Of a DNA stretch of 64,000 bases, positions 48,928-60,297 are shown piece by piece. Each line of letters opens with the position of its first letter. Position 1 is the stretch's first letter. Made by a program: the position numbers and the translations under genes. The DNA is from Cordilura impudica (lineage: Eukaryota > Arthropoda > Insecta > Diptera > Scathophagidae), in contig OY821520.1 of the NCBI GenBank assembly GCA_963682025.1, positions 241,201,414-241,265,413 on the forward strand, in the 5' to 3' direction. The notes beneath the pieces are model-generated. The model made no database searches, was not told the DNA's origin, and worked only from the letters and a program-made list of their open reading frames with translations.

Positions 48928-49554
48928 AGCAACTGTATTTGTTGAGTTTGGGTCTTAAATTAAATTTATTTCGTACCACCAAGTTTGCGTTGACTACAAA
49001 TTGCAACGCAAACATATAACTTAAACTAGCAAAAAAGTAAAATATAAAATAGAAGAAGCTAATCGAGCAAATCTAAAGCTGCGCGTATCAACTACACGTT
49101 TAAATTTTTTAATAGTTTCAATTTTATCAAGTAAAGTTAATTTGAAAATTTTTAAAAGCGTTATAACGATACAATTTCTTATTTAAAACCTAAAATAAGT
49201 AAAATTTTATAGTAAAATTGTAATTGCATTTTATTGTAATTTAACGACAATAACATAAATTTTTATGTTAACTATTTTTTTTAAATTATATATTAAATAT
49301 TAATAAAATGTTTCTTTTTTATTTATATTTTTTATTTGTATACTTTTTAACGACAATGACAAAACTTTTTTTTGTCATACGTATGTTCCTCAACCGTAAA
49401 ACGAAAAGTCTGTTTATTTTTTTATATACACACGTCTTTAGATGTTTTATTTAAATACCAAATTCAATTCTTATTAATTTTTTTTTTGACTTATTACCGA
49501 AATTTTTAATTATCAAACTAGATTAAACATCCTATTCAAAATTATACATTAGGG
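48928..49554. other. AT-rich spacer, no gene
   Basis: Nothing recognisable; it may contain decayed gypsy-derived DNA. Confidence 0.45.
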
Positions 49555-51015
49555 TGGTCCTTAATAAAAAAGTGTTCAAACTCTTGGTCTCACCCCCTAG
49601 AAATATGAGAATAGCAAAAAACTGAGAAATACAAAGTTTTGGGTCAAGCAATAAACATTAAGTCGTGCCTCAACGCGATTGAAAATTTCAAGTGTGTTTA
49701 TATGGGGAATATATGACATTTTTCAGATTCTACGAAAATTTCGTTAATTAATTTTTAATTATTGCTTTAATAACTTTATATAGTCAAGGGCTTAATAGAA
49801 GTTATTATGGATTTTAATTTTTCTAAAAAGGGCGTGGTCCCGCCCAGTTTTCTTGTAGTACTATTTCTATTAATTTCAATACGATACATACCAAATATCA
49901 TCGCCGTAGGTTAAAAAATAGCCGAGATATGACGATTTTAAATTTTGGGTTATATGGGCGGGACCACGCCCCTTTGCCCACTAACAACTTTATATAGTTA
50001 AGGACTTATTATTTCGCAAAAATATCCTTTTGTGAAAATTTCATGACGATCCTTCCAGTAGTTTAGAAGATTTTACGATTTTTTATTTTTCTAAAAAGGG
50101 ACGTGGTCCCGCCCACTTTTCTTCTGGTATGTATTTCTATTGATGCCAATACCATATGTACCAAAATGACCGCCGTAGGTCAAAAATTCCCGAGATATGA
50201 CGAGTTCAAGTTTTGGGTTATATTGGCGTGGCACCGCCCCTTTGCCCAATCAAAAATTTATATAGCCTATTATTCCTCCAGTAACGCTGTAAAAACACGC
50301 TGTAAAAATTTCAGGAAGATCGGTTCAGGGGTTTGGCCTCCTATAAAGCACAAACAAACACACATTCCATTTTATATATATAGAAGATTGAAAGCAGATT
50401 AATTATAATTTAAGGTAAAATGGGGCGAAAAAGGGGGATTTGGTAATAAAAAAATGTATGGCTACCTTACCTGTAGATAAAAAGTGTATAAAACTTTAGG
50501 TAAATACATATTACAAAAAAAGTATTTTGTATAGCAAAATTTGTTAGTGGCATAAGAAAGTATCTGAATTTAAAAAAAAAGGGGGCGGTGAAGTGGGCGT
50601 GGTTCATAGTTATATGGCGACGTTAACAGTATTAAGAGCAATATACTACCAAATAAAAAAAATCCGTTGGAAGGACCAAATTTTTACAAAGAACAAAAAG
50701 TTTAAAACTTTCAAACAAAATTTGGCATGAAAAGGGGCGTTAAAGGGGGGCGTGGCGTAAGAAATTTTTATTTCTACCTCGCCTGGAGTATAATGTGTAT
50801 ACAATTTGAAGTAAATCTTTTAAAATCTATATGGGAGCAATTACATAATTTTAAAAATGTGGGCGTGGTCGAAAAAAGTAGCCTATTAATCATGCCAGAG
50901 TCCCAGTTAAATGCTGTGAAAATTTCAGGAAGATCGGTCCAGAGGTTTGGTCTCCTATAAGGTACAAACAAACAAATAAACAAACACACATTCCATTTTA
51001 TACCTATATACATAT
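49555..51015. repeat. Dispersed repeat with 'gggcgtggtcccgcccac' boxes
   Basis: A 267-bp unit occurs twice (about 49833 and 50098): a GC box (gggcgtggtcccgccca), a 'cgccgtaggt' phrase, then 'ccgagatatgacga' and 'cgcccctttgccca'. The ends 'cctataaagcacaaacaaac' at 50340 and 'cctataaggtacaaacaaac' at 50953, both followed by 'acacattccattttata', mark two termini in the same orientation. Non-coding. This style is common in fly genomes, but I cannot name the family. Confidence 0.65.
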
Positions 51016-51232
51016 AGATAGACAAAAGAGAACCTTCGTGTAAGACAGTTTATATTGAATTGTGCTCCGTGTTTTTCGTCAATAACTTTTGTATTAAAGA
51101 ATTTATAATTTTTTTTTTTATTTATTAGCCATACTGCTATTAATATTAAATAAAATAATGTTACATTCATGGATTTTCTACGTTAATACATTTGTTTTAC
51201 GTACATTTTAATTTTTCGTTTAAATATAAAAA

Positions 51233-51472
51233 TGATGTGAGTCCGATCACAGGGGAGATGTGTAAACATCTGGTAATAAATAAAATGCAGAAAACAGCGA
51301 CAAAAAGGTTATTTCATATAATAATTTTTTAATCAAACAATCATAAGTCATACCGATTTGTCTTAATGGTCACATCTTACGCGTAAGATGTGACTCTCAC
51401 ATGTACGCTGTTTTTGTGATTGTATTGTGAAATAGAAATTTACCCCCTGCGCGTATAGATGTTTACACATCA
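51233..51472 (-). mobile_element. Dispersed repeat family C, compact complete copy
   Basis: 240 bp from TGATGTGAGTCCGATCACAG to the inverse 'gtttacacatca'. Its ends are fixed by comparison with the uninterrupted LINE-A 3' UTR at 56100-56130. It is inserted within an A-run. An internal palindrome 'cacatcttacgcgtaagatgtg' is visible at 51364-51385. Non-coding. Confidence 0.8.
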
Positions 51473-51488
51473 AAAAGTTTTTTTCATT

Positions 51489-52385
51489 CTTTAATTCTGA
51501 TGGAATTTCATTATATAACTTAAGTCCATTATAAAATAATAAATTTTGGTAAAAATTTGTTCTTCCAAAATTTAACCTAAAATCGTTCATATTCCTCAGA
51601 TTGTATGGCTGTACATCTGCTACATAAACTAGTTGCATTCCCAAGTAGTTTGGCAACATTCCATTTTTCATCTTAAATATAAATATTAGAACATTCATCA
51701 CCAGTCTTTGATTCACTGAGAGCCACTGTAATTTTTGTAACATGCCACTTATATGTGTTAACCTATGACATCTTAGAATACATCTAACACCCTTATTTTG
51801 AAGCTTTTGAAGTCTTTCTTTCATTTGTTGACTCCCAAGGAAAAGCAGCGTTGAACAATATTCAAAGTGGGGTTTTACTATTGTGTTAAATATTCTTATA
51901 GATGTAATTGTTGATATATTATTTCGAATTCTTAAGAAGTAAACTATTTTTTTTAGCAATCTTTTTTGCAAATATAGTTAAAATGTGTATTAAACTTAAG
52001 GTTTTTATCTATAATAACTCCTAAATATTTAATTTCTTCGACCTCCTTAATTGGTACACCATCGATAATAATGTTTTCATCTGCCGTTCCATTTATCACC
52101 ATGTATTTAGTTTTATTTATATTGAGTTTTAATCTATTCATTTTTAAATACCTGTCAACTTCTCTAATTTCAGTATTCAAATTTCGAACACAATCTTCTA
52201 GATTTTTTCCAGTTATAAGCGCATCGTCCGCAAACATACATACTTTTGCTTTTTTATGACTCTTTCCAAATCGTTTATATATATTAGAAACAGCAATGTT
52301 CCCAATACTGCCCCTTGAGGCACACCTACATTGATGTTTTTAATTTTTGATATCTCATCTCCGCATTTGGTTTTTTGAGTTTTAT
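51489..52385 (-). pseudogene. LINE-A copy 1 reverse transcriptase, C-terminal part
   Basis: Pieces: a segment near 52330 with 'VPQGAVLGTLLFLIYIND'; 52237-51953 with the catalytic 'MFADDALITGK' and 'KYLGVIIDKNLKFNTHF'; 51971-51489 with 'VKPHFEYCSTLLFLGSQQ' and 'KLQNKGVRCILRC'. Two frame breaks. This copy retains the FADD active site that is split in copy 2. The last residues of the final frame are encoded by the family C insertion. Confidence 0.87.
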
Positions 52386-52390
52386 TTTCC

Positions 52391-53095
52391 ACAACATATT
52401 ATGGATACGTGCCAAAAAGCTATAAATTCATTTAAAGCATTATGGCCATTACTAAATAGAAGGTCATTTCTAAACCTCAAAAACAAAAATCTACTCTTCA
52501 AAAGTGTTATAAGGCCAATATTAACATACGCGTGTCCTATTTGGAGTGACGCTGCCAACTGCCACCTAAAACGCTTACAAATTATACAAAACAAATGTCT
52601 TAAAATGATAAATAAAATGCCCTGGAGGTATCCTACAAATCTTCTTCATGAAGAAACAGGTTATGGAAAAATTATCGATTTCATAACAAGGATTAATAAC
52701 AATTACTTTGCCAAAATTGAAAATTCCTCTTACCCACTGATAAGAGAATGTAGAGAATTAACGTAAAATTAAAAAGAAATCACCAAATTGAAAATTATGT
52801 GCTTATAGAGGTCTATTATTTCTAAAAAACCTCCTATAAGCACATAAATATTTTCAGATAGTATTAGAATTTATTAAATCATATAAAGGTTTTTTTCCTC
52901 CCATTTTCCTTTAAAAATCATAAAAAAATAAAATAAAAACCATTTAATGTCTTTAGATCCTATGTATTTATTATTTGTTGCAATGCCTATATTTAAAGAT
53001 AAGATCTCATATGTGAATATCAAATTTGTTAAAATATGTAAATAAAGGAAGAATATATAATTGAAAACAATAAATTAATAATAAATCGTGTTCTA
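52391..53095 (+). mobile_element. LINE-B copy 1, 5'-truncated
   Basis: Plus-strand 3' piece of the same LINE as 60019-63215. Coding at 52391-52766 ('DTCQKAINSFKALWPLL', 'VIRPILTYACPIWSDAAN', 'HEETGYGKIIDFITRIN') is the tail of ORF2 after the RT. The 3' UTR (52767-53075) matches 60020-60300 reversed. Confidence 0.88.
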
Positions 53096-53420
53096 TTATA
53101 ATCAAGCGTGACCGGTCAACGATGATGTATATATCCATCAAGTGTTTCCGGTCAACGATGATGGATATATCCATCATTGTTGACTACTAAACAGCGGTAG
53201 AGTGAGCAGTTCAGATATATATTCTATGGTTTACATACTTTCATAGGTTAGAGTAATATGCCAAATCACATGTACACAGAAGTTTCGGTCATTTTTGTCA
53301 TATTGGCCTTAATAAAATGAAAGAAACTTTGTTCTACGCGATGACCAAAACTTCAGTCAGTAATGACGGTCATATGACCGGTCAAATGACGGTCACTGTT
53401 CTTGTAGGGAATATGGATGC
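53096..53420. repeat. Short 'accggtcaacgatgatg' duplication and 'atgacggtca' motifs
   Basis: A ~45-bp phrase (rgtcaacgatgatgkatata followed by tccatca) is present twice at 53112-53185, the second copy palindromic around 'gatggatatatccatc'. Further on, tgacggtca/gaccggtca motifs cluster at 53366-53400. Possibly a decayed MITE. Confidence 0.45.
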
Positions 53421-54321
53421 TAAATTAAAAAAGGAGAATATTTCAAAAATAATTATTTTATACCATTGCCAATAAATCCTAATGATTTAAATAACAAAGC
53501 CTACGAAAATATAGCAAAAGAGATGGGTATGATGGTGGAAGTTTACGCTTCGCCATTTTCAAAATGAAATTGCAGTGGCATGTGTAAGCAGAAATGCTAA
53601 TGGCCAGAGATTCTACTAATTCGAACAATTTTTCGTCGTAAGAGTTTCGTTTGTTTTATATACAACTATACTTATATGTTGGCATCCCTTTGCTAAAATT
53701 CCCTACATAAATGTAAACATCTGGCATTTATTTCTAGTGTCAAAAAAACTAGACGGGGTAAAAAGAACTGCATTTTTTCGTGTGTTTTTTTTTATTATTA
53801 ACAAAATTCAGAAATAAAGCGTGAGAAAATTTAATTAAGAAATGCAGAAACTATATTAAACTTAAAGTGAACACGAGTTAAATAATAGTTTATTAGAGGA
53901 AGTTGACAAAACATAGAAATTAATGGTCAGAAATAATTTGGGGAAGAGAAAAAATTATAACAAAAATTTTTCTTAATGAAACAAACAACAACAAATACCA
54001 TGTCATTATTAGAAAATTAAGAGAACAATATAAAAAGATTTTTTTTAATAAGAAAAATATATAATTGTTAAAAATGAAGAAATTTAAAGGAGATAATTAA
54101 TATTTCAAAGGAATTTTAATTCCAAATAAGAAGTATAATTAAATTCTGTTAAAATGAAAATGGTATTTAAAAAAAAAAGTGGTGAAACAATTTAGCAAAA
54201 AAGAAGTGACGTCAAAACAAAAAAAAAAAGATTTTTTCCTTTTGTCTATGGAAGAGTGGTGTTCACAAGAAAAAAATTACATATCAGATTTGGTTTATTG
54301 TGAAATCTATCTTTAGTGAAA
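53421..54321 (+). other. Upstream and 5' UTR region of the low-complexity gene
   Basis: A-rich DNA before the ATG at 54322. No TATA box or initiator can be defended. An earlier non-coding exon is possible. Confidence 0.4.
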
Positions 54322-55716
54322 ATGACGGATTGTTTGGATAACCTGCTTAGCAGCATGGTCAATACCTTTAATGCGGATTGCCCCTCCAATGCTGAAGTAG
54401 ATTTAACCGATGATAAGACTTTGAAATGGCGAAATCTGGTCAAGAATCAATTTGCTGTTAAAGATAAAGATAAGAAAAGTTCTATGAAATCAATGACAAA
54501 AAATAAAACAACAACAGAGGATTTAACACAACAAAAAAAAAGTGAAGAAAAAAATAATTTCAATAACCAGGCAGTGGAGGAACATCGCGAAGAAGAAAAA
54601 AAGGTGAAAAAAGAAGTTGAAAAACGGAATAGGTCAGCAAAAATTGAAGAGGAGAATGGGAAATTACCCATAAATGAGGAAAACTTAGAACAAACATTGA
54701 AAGAACTAATAGAAGAGGAAGAAGAAGATGAGCAAGATAATGAGCAAAGGAGGGGGACAGAAGGGTTGGTCAAAGAAACTGAGAGTATAATGGTAACTGA
54801 TCCATTAGCTACTGAAGCAACAACAACAAAAACAGCAATAGCAACAAAGTCCGAACAATTATTAAAATGTACGTTTGTAGCCGCACCTAAGGCACCAGCC
54901 GTAGCAGCAGAAATACAAACAAACAATAATAACAACAATAGCGCACAACATCAAGGTCAGCCAGTTTCTTTATCATGCTCTACAACAACAAAAACAACAA
55001 CAATACCAAGCAATACACAACCACAAATCAATTTAAATATCAATGAAAATTTACCCGAATTAACAATAAAAATTGAAAATTTACTCGAAAATCAAAATGA
55101 AATTTCAGAAAAATCACCAACAACAAATGCCGACTCTTCTGCAACATTAATAATATCATCTCCATCTATACCCATCATAAATTTATCATCTCCCTCTTCT
55201 CGAAAAACACTTGTTGTTAAATCTGCGTCTCCTCTAACAAAAACTAGCGAAAACTCAACATTAACAACATCTTTGCAAACATCTGACAAACATCCTCCAT
55301 CACAACATCATAATGATATGGTTAATTGTACAAAAAATAATGATGTTCACAACAGCGAAATACAAGAAGAAGGAAATGTTAATGTTAATATCAGCACACC
55401 GACAGCACACTCTTTGGCTAGTAAAGAGTGTGCGCAATCATTAAATAACAATAACAACACAATTGACACCAATACCATCAACGTTAATACCAGCCCCAAT
55501 CACAACAACAGTCATACATCTGTTAATTTTCCTGTCAATCCAACTATAGATGATGTGAATACTACCGATAACAGTGCTGTCAAAATTGATGATGTTGTTA
55601 GTAGCATTAGTGTAAATGTTGGCGATGGTGATGGTAATGATGATGTTAATAACAAACCTGAAGAGGGGCTGGCTGGTAAGGAGGTTGAAAAAGCTGATGG
55701 TAACAGTGTTACAAAT
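54322..55716 (+). CDS. Unidentified low-complexity protein, first (or only visible) coding exon
   Basis: 465 codons from ATG, ending ACAAAT|GTAAGT, a perfect splice donor, in phase 0. The N-terminus is ordered and host-like ('[19 protein letters not shown]', '...[15 protein letters not shown]'). A Lys/Glu-rich charged region follows (about residues 60-155, probably coiled coil, with '[14 protein letters not shown]'). A long Asn/Thr/Ser-rich tail follows, with interspersed hydrophobic '[15 protein letters not shown]'-type segments. The absence of stops over 1.4 kb in AT-rich DNA, codon-like third positions and the consensus donor argue for a real gene. I do not recognise the family; later exons are beyond or within the LINE-filled DNA to the right. 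A nuclear or scaffold role is only a guess from composition. Confidence 0.78.
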
Positions 55717-55984
55717 GTAAGTATTTTATATGAAAATATTGGAAATATTCAAATTTTAGAAATGAAAACTAGTAAAATAAATAATTACCACTATGAAGAA
55801 TTAGAATTATAAATAGAACACTACCCTTCAATTATTTAATTCTGCAAGATTTATTGCAATAATGCCTCTAAAATGCTATTCAGTTCTCTTCTTCTCTAAA
55901 TACAATATTTCCCCAATATAACTAATTAGTTTAGCATAAAAATCTTTTCAATTAATGTTATTCAACTAACAAAAATGTAATATA
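55717..55984 (+). other. Start of the intron after the low-complexity exon
   Basis: Begins GTAAGTATTTTAT. The reading frame stays open for 31 more codons to a stop at 55810-55812, so a retained-intron form would have a short tail. AT-rich, leading into LINE-A copy 2. Confidence 0.6.
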
Positions 55985-56295
55985 GCTACAAAGAAATTTT
56001 TTTTTTTTTTTTAATTTATTTATTTAGCAATTTTGCTATTATATTACATTTGCTTAATATTAAATCAATGGATTTAATTACATCAAAACTTTTGTTTTAC
56101 ATAACCTATTATTTTGCTTTTAAATATAAAAAAGTTACTTTCATTCTTTAAATCTATTGGTATTTCATTATATAATTTAAGACCATTATAAAATAATACA
56201 TTTTGTAAATAATTTGTTCTACAAAGGTTCAGCCTAAAATCACACAAATTCCGTAAATTGTAGGGTTGAATGTCTGCTACATAAACTAACTGTTT

Positions 56296-57612
56296 TTACA
56301 TATAATTGGGTAACATTCCATTTTTCATTTTAAATATAAATATTAAAACATTCATCACAAGCCTTTGTTCTACCGAAATCCACTGCAATTTATGTAACAT
56401 ATCAATTTCGTGGGTTAACATATGACACCGAAGAATACATCTCATCCCTTTATTTTGTAACTTCTGAAGTCTTTCTTTCATCTGTTTGTTTCCAAGAAAT
56501 AATAAAGTTGAACAGTATTCAAAATGGGGTTTAACGGTGGTATTATATATATTTATAGCCGTGATTGCTGAAACTGTACTTCGAATTCTTCTTAAGAAAC
56601 CAATTTTCTTAGAAATCTTTTTACAAATGTAGTTATAGTGTAAGTCAAACTTTAGGTTTTTATCTATAATAATACCAAGATATTTTATTTCATCAACTTT
56701 CTCAATTGACACGCCATCAATTATAACCTGCTCGTCCGTTGATCCATTCATAATCATTATTTTTGTTTTATTTGTATTGAGTTTTAATTTGTTACCTTTT
56801 AGATACTTGCTAACCTCTGGTAATTCTGTATTCATATTACGCACACACTCCTCAGGAGTTTTACCACTGATATATATGAGAGCATCATCCGGATGCCCTA
56901 TGCTCCTTATAGGAGTTTCGGGAACATATATATATATATATATATCCGGAAACATGCATATTTTTGCTTTTTTCAAAACTTTTCCAAAGTCATTTATATA
57001 AATAAGAAATAGTAAAGTTCCTAGAACTGCCTCTTGAGGCACACCAATGTTGACATTTTTTATTGTCGATATACTTTCTCCACATTTCGTTCTTTGTGTT
57101 CTGTTTTCTAGATAACTTGTAAACCATTTTAATTCCACGCCTTTTACACCATAATTACGCAGCTTTTTTATTAAAATTTCTTTGTTAACAGTCTCAAATG
57201 CTCTTTTCAAGTCTAAAAAGACCGCCACTATACAATTTTTATTTGCCACCTCTGTCTTCCATTGCGTTACCACCAGATTAAGAAGCGTTTCACAACTATG
57301 TTGGTGTCTAAATCCTGATTGAGTTTCATTTAATAATGTGATAATTTCAAAGTATTTGTTTAGTTGATTGTACACTACTTTTTCCAAAATTTTTCCTATT
57401 GTCATCAACATATTTACCGGACGAATTTCTTGAGGGTCTTTCGTATTTTTAACCTTTTGAATTGGCACTATACAAGATTCTTTTAGACAGTCGGGGAAAT
57501 AACCTGTTTGTAAAGATGACACAATAAGACGACGAAGATAAAGTCCAAGAATATCAAAATTTTCCAAAAGCATTTTGACTGTAAGAAAATTGTGGTCTTT
57601 TTTGCCATTCAT
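56296..57612 (-). pseudogene. LINE-A copy 2 reverse transcriptase frame, active site split by an in-frame insertion
   Basis: 438 open codons. Motifs in order: 'YFPDCLKESCIVPIQKV', 'EIRPVNMLMTIGKILEKV', 'TQSGFRHQHSCETLL', 'IVAVFLDLKRAFETVN', 'GVPQEAVLGTLLFLIYIND'. The catalytic segment then reads 'ICMFP', 19 extra residues, and 'DDALIYISGK'. The extra 57 bp contain (TA)n and are flanked by ATCCGG on both sides (56887-56892 and 56944-56949), so the frame is kept but the metal-binding motif is broken up. Copy 1 has the normal FADDA. 'YLGIIIDKNLKFDLHY' and 'VKPHFEYCSTLLFLG' follow. Confidence 0.9.
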
Positions 57613-58890
57613 TTTTAAAATTCAAATTCGGATTTTCTTGAATAATATTTTAATAGTTAACGAATGGTATGCTTTCGGCAATTTGATGTACACTATTTAC
57701 AAAAAATGAATTTAATTCATTTGCTATTTCTTTTTCATTAGATAAAATTTTCCCATTTAGCTCTATTTCATTAATTTTAGAATTGTCTTTTTTTAACACC
57801 AGCGATTTTATGGTCTTCCACATTGTTTTTTGGTCCAAACATCTATTAATTTTGTTGTTAATATAATTGTTTTTTGCCTTTAGTAGTTCTGATTTGTAAT
57901 TGTTTCTAAACTGTTTGTAATTGTTCCAATGTAATTCATTATTATACCATACAGCAGTCTGGTAGAGCTGTACTTTTGTTTCTTTCATATATTTTAAAGT
58001 ATTATTATACCATGAATTTGTTGTACGAGTTGATATAATCTTAGTGGCAATCATTGGGCTTATGGCATCGTTTATGCTTTTTACTATTGTATTAGATAAT
58101 TCATTACAAATGTGGTTTGAACTAACATTCATTATTTCACTCGAAAGTAGATTAGCACGGAAATTAAAATTATTGAAATACAATGACTTTATCTTTTGTC
58201 TTCTTGGTAATTCCACTTCATTTTTTACTGGAATTATAATTTCTAAGGACTCATGATCACTTATTTTAAATTTAAAATTAGTTTTAGTGTTTATATTTTC
58301 AATATTAGTTACTGCATAATCAATTAAAGTTGATGTGGTATTTGTTATCCTTGTGAATTGTGTTACAGTTTGTTTAAAAAAATTATCGGTTATGATGTTT
58401 TCCAACGTAATTTTATGTGAATTATTCTCATGCCAATTAATATTAAAATCTCCCATTATTAAATAATTAACATTATCATTAATTTTTCCCATTTGATTTT
58501 CAAAAAAAGAGATAAAAACATCTTCTGGAGATTCTTGATTATTTGGTGAACGATAAACACCTATTAAATTATATTTTAAGTTTTTTATTAATAATTTCAA
58601 TTTCCAACCACCAAATCATTTTTCCTACTGCAGTACATTCAATTAATTTAAATTGCCAATTTTTTTTTATATAAAAACAGACACCACCTGTATGCCTTGA
58701 TGAGCTGTCGCATCGTAAAACGTTATAGTTTTTTAACATTATTTCACCATCATCTATTTCCTTAGTAAGATGGGTCTCCGATAAACATACAAAATCAAAA
58801 TCCTCTTCAACACACAAAACTTCTAATTGGGTTAAATTTGTACTTAACCCCCCAATGTTAAGATATAATAAATTTATAGAGTTTAATTGC
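57613..58890 (-). pseudogene. LINE-A copy 2 APE-type endonuclease and linker
   Basis: The frame from 58890 starts 'INLLYLNIGGLSTNL' (the first strand of the nuclease), then 'FDFVCLSETHLT' with the catalytic Glu and 'HTGGVCFYIK'. After a frameshift near 58590, 'YNLIGVYRSPNNQ', 'YLIMGDFNINW' (Asp/Asn active site) and 'FKISDHESLEI' (the final His) follow. The linker runs to 'IAESIPFVNY' at 57650, then a stop separates it from the RT frame. Confidence 0.87.
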
Positions 58891-59246
58891 TAATAAGCAA
58901 TCCTTTCCGCTTCTTGCTTAGTTTTCCTTTGTACAATACGACAACTTGGACTCCTACATTCATGATTTACATTTACATCATTTAAATTAAGTCGTTCTCT
59001 GGCATTAACGCAATTGATACATTTTTCATAATTATTTTTACAGTCCTTATAAGAGTGTCCACTTTCACTGCATTTAGCACAAATTTGACTTTCACAGTTA
59101 CAGTTTTTAGATGTATGGTTAAATCCCCAGCACTTGTAACATCTTAGAAGACTACGACTTTCATAAACAGGACACCGGTCCCACTCTATATTTATTTTAC
59201 CTTTACCTTTTATTTTTTCAAAACCAAATCCATCAGTCTCAATCAA
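58890..59246 (-). pseudogene. LINE-A copy 2 ORF1 C-terminus with zinc knuckles
   Basis: Two perfect C-x2-C-x4-H-x4-C knuckles ('CYKCWGFNHTSKNC' and 'CAKCSESGHSYKDC') followed by a third, elongated Cys cluster ('CINCVNARERLNL', '...HECRSPSC'). LINE ORF1 proteins of this group use such knuckles to bind element RNA. The N-terminus is missing through 5' truncation. Confidence 0.88.
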
Positions 59247-59280
59247 TGCATTATAAATAACTTCAAATACAGTTCAACTA

Positions 59281-60018
59281 ATTGTTCCATCTCTAAATAA
59301 AATATTATCCAAGATTATTATATAATTTTGCATAAATACCATTTCTCATGTTATTCAGTCATCCGAAAAATTAATTCAGCTAACATTTATAAATTAATAT
59401 GCTGTACAGCTAATTTTAAAATTTCTAAATGCAAATTATGAAAGAAAAAGTTTTTTCTAACTTTAAAGATATTTAGTTATTCAGCTAGCCGTTTAATAGA
59501 AATATGTCAAAAAATAAAAAACTATTATATCTAAAAAAATGCAAATGCAATTCAGCTAAATTAATTGCAAATTCTACTTTTGTTTTAAGCCTCAGAATTA
59601 TATTAAAACATGTATCCATCCATTCACTAAAATAAAGTAGTGATAAAATTTGAATTGAATTTATGTCCAGTTAAATAAAACAGAAGCCAGCTGATTCAAA
59701 AGTTCTTTATATTAGAATGCCTTATAACATATTTTATTATTGGCTAAAAACTAATTCATCTGATAATCCTATCAAATTTAAAATTATCGAAGTGAAATGT
59801 TTTTTCTTAAAAACAATAAAATTAGATTTCTCAGCTTATGTTTGGACCGCATGCAAAATTTTTTGAACATATTTATTTATTTTTATTTATTTATTATTAT
59901 AATTATAGTGCACGGTTACATTTGATACAAGTTTTTACAATTGATAATTATAAAATATATAACATTATATTAAGTTAAATCAAGCGAAAAGAAAATAAAA
60001 GATAAATGAAAATTAAAT
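59281..60018. other. AT-rich DNA with a decayed LINE 3' end
   Basis: 59281-59870 shows 'cagctaa' phrases but no gene. 59876-60018 starts with tttattta repeats and 'gcacggttacatttgatac', which looks like the tail of another minus-strand LINE. Confidence 0.45.
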
Positions 60019-60297
60019 TTTTTTTTTTTCAATTATATATTCTTCCTTTATTTACATATTTTAACAAATTTGATATTTACATATGAGATCTTATCTTTAC
60101 ATATAGATATTGCAACAAATAATACATAGGATCTAAAGATATTAAATAGTTTTTATATTATTTTTTAATGATTTTTAAAGGAAAATGGGAGGAAAAAAAC
60201 CTTTATATGATTTAATAAATTCGAATACTATCTGAAAATATTTATATGCTTATAGAAGGTTTATTAGGAATAATAGACCTCTATAAGCATATAATTT

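Larger units (their letters stand above)
51107..52390 (-). mobile_element. LINE-A copy 1, 5'-truncated, with a family C insertion
   Basis: Minus-strand LINE ending in an A-run (plus T-run about 51109-51119). The 3' UTR matches 55985-56130 of the longer copy, except that a 240-bp family C element (51233-51472) is inserted in it. Coding covers only the C-terminal RT region. It is truncated at about 52390, where LINE-B copy 1 begins in the opposite orientation. Confidence 0.87.
55985..59280 (-). mobile_element. LINE-A copy 2, nearly full ORF2 and part of ORF1
   Basis: Minus-strand non-LTR retrotransposon with an A-run at the 3' end (plus T-run about 55997-56012). It is truncated in ORF1 near 59280. 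It carries a zinc-knuckle ORF1 end, an APE-type endonuclease and an RT. RT motifs place it among jockey/CR1-like LINEs (inference). It lies in the probable intron of the low-complexity gene, in antisense orientation. Confidence 0.9.

Noticed and set aside
54447..54938. 163-codon minus-strand frame rich in Ser/Phe/Cys
   Set aside because: It is the antisense shadow of the Lys/Glu/Thr-rich coding exon on the plus strand.
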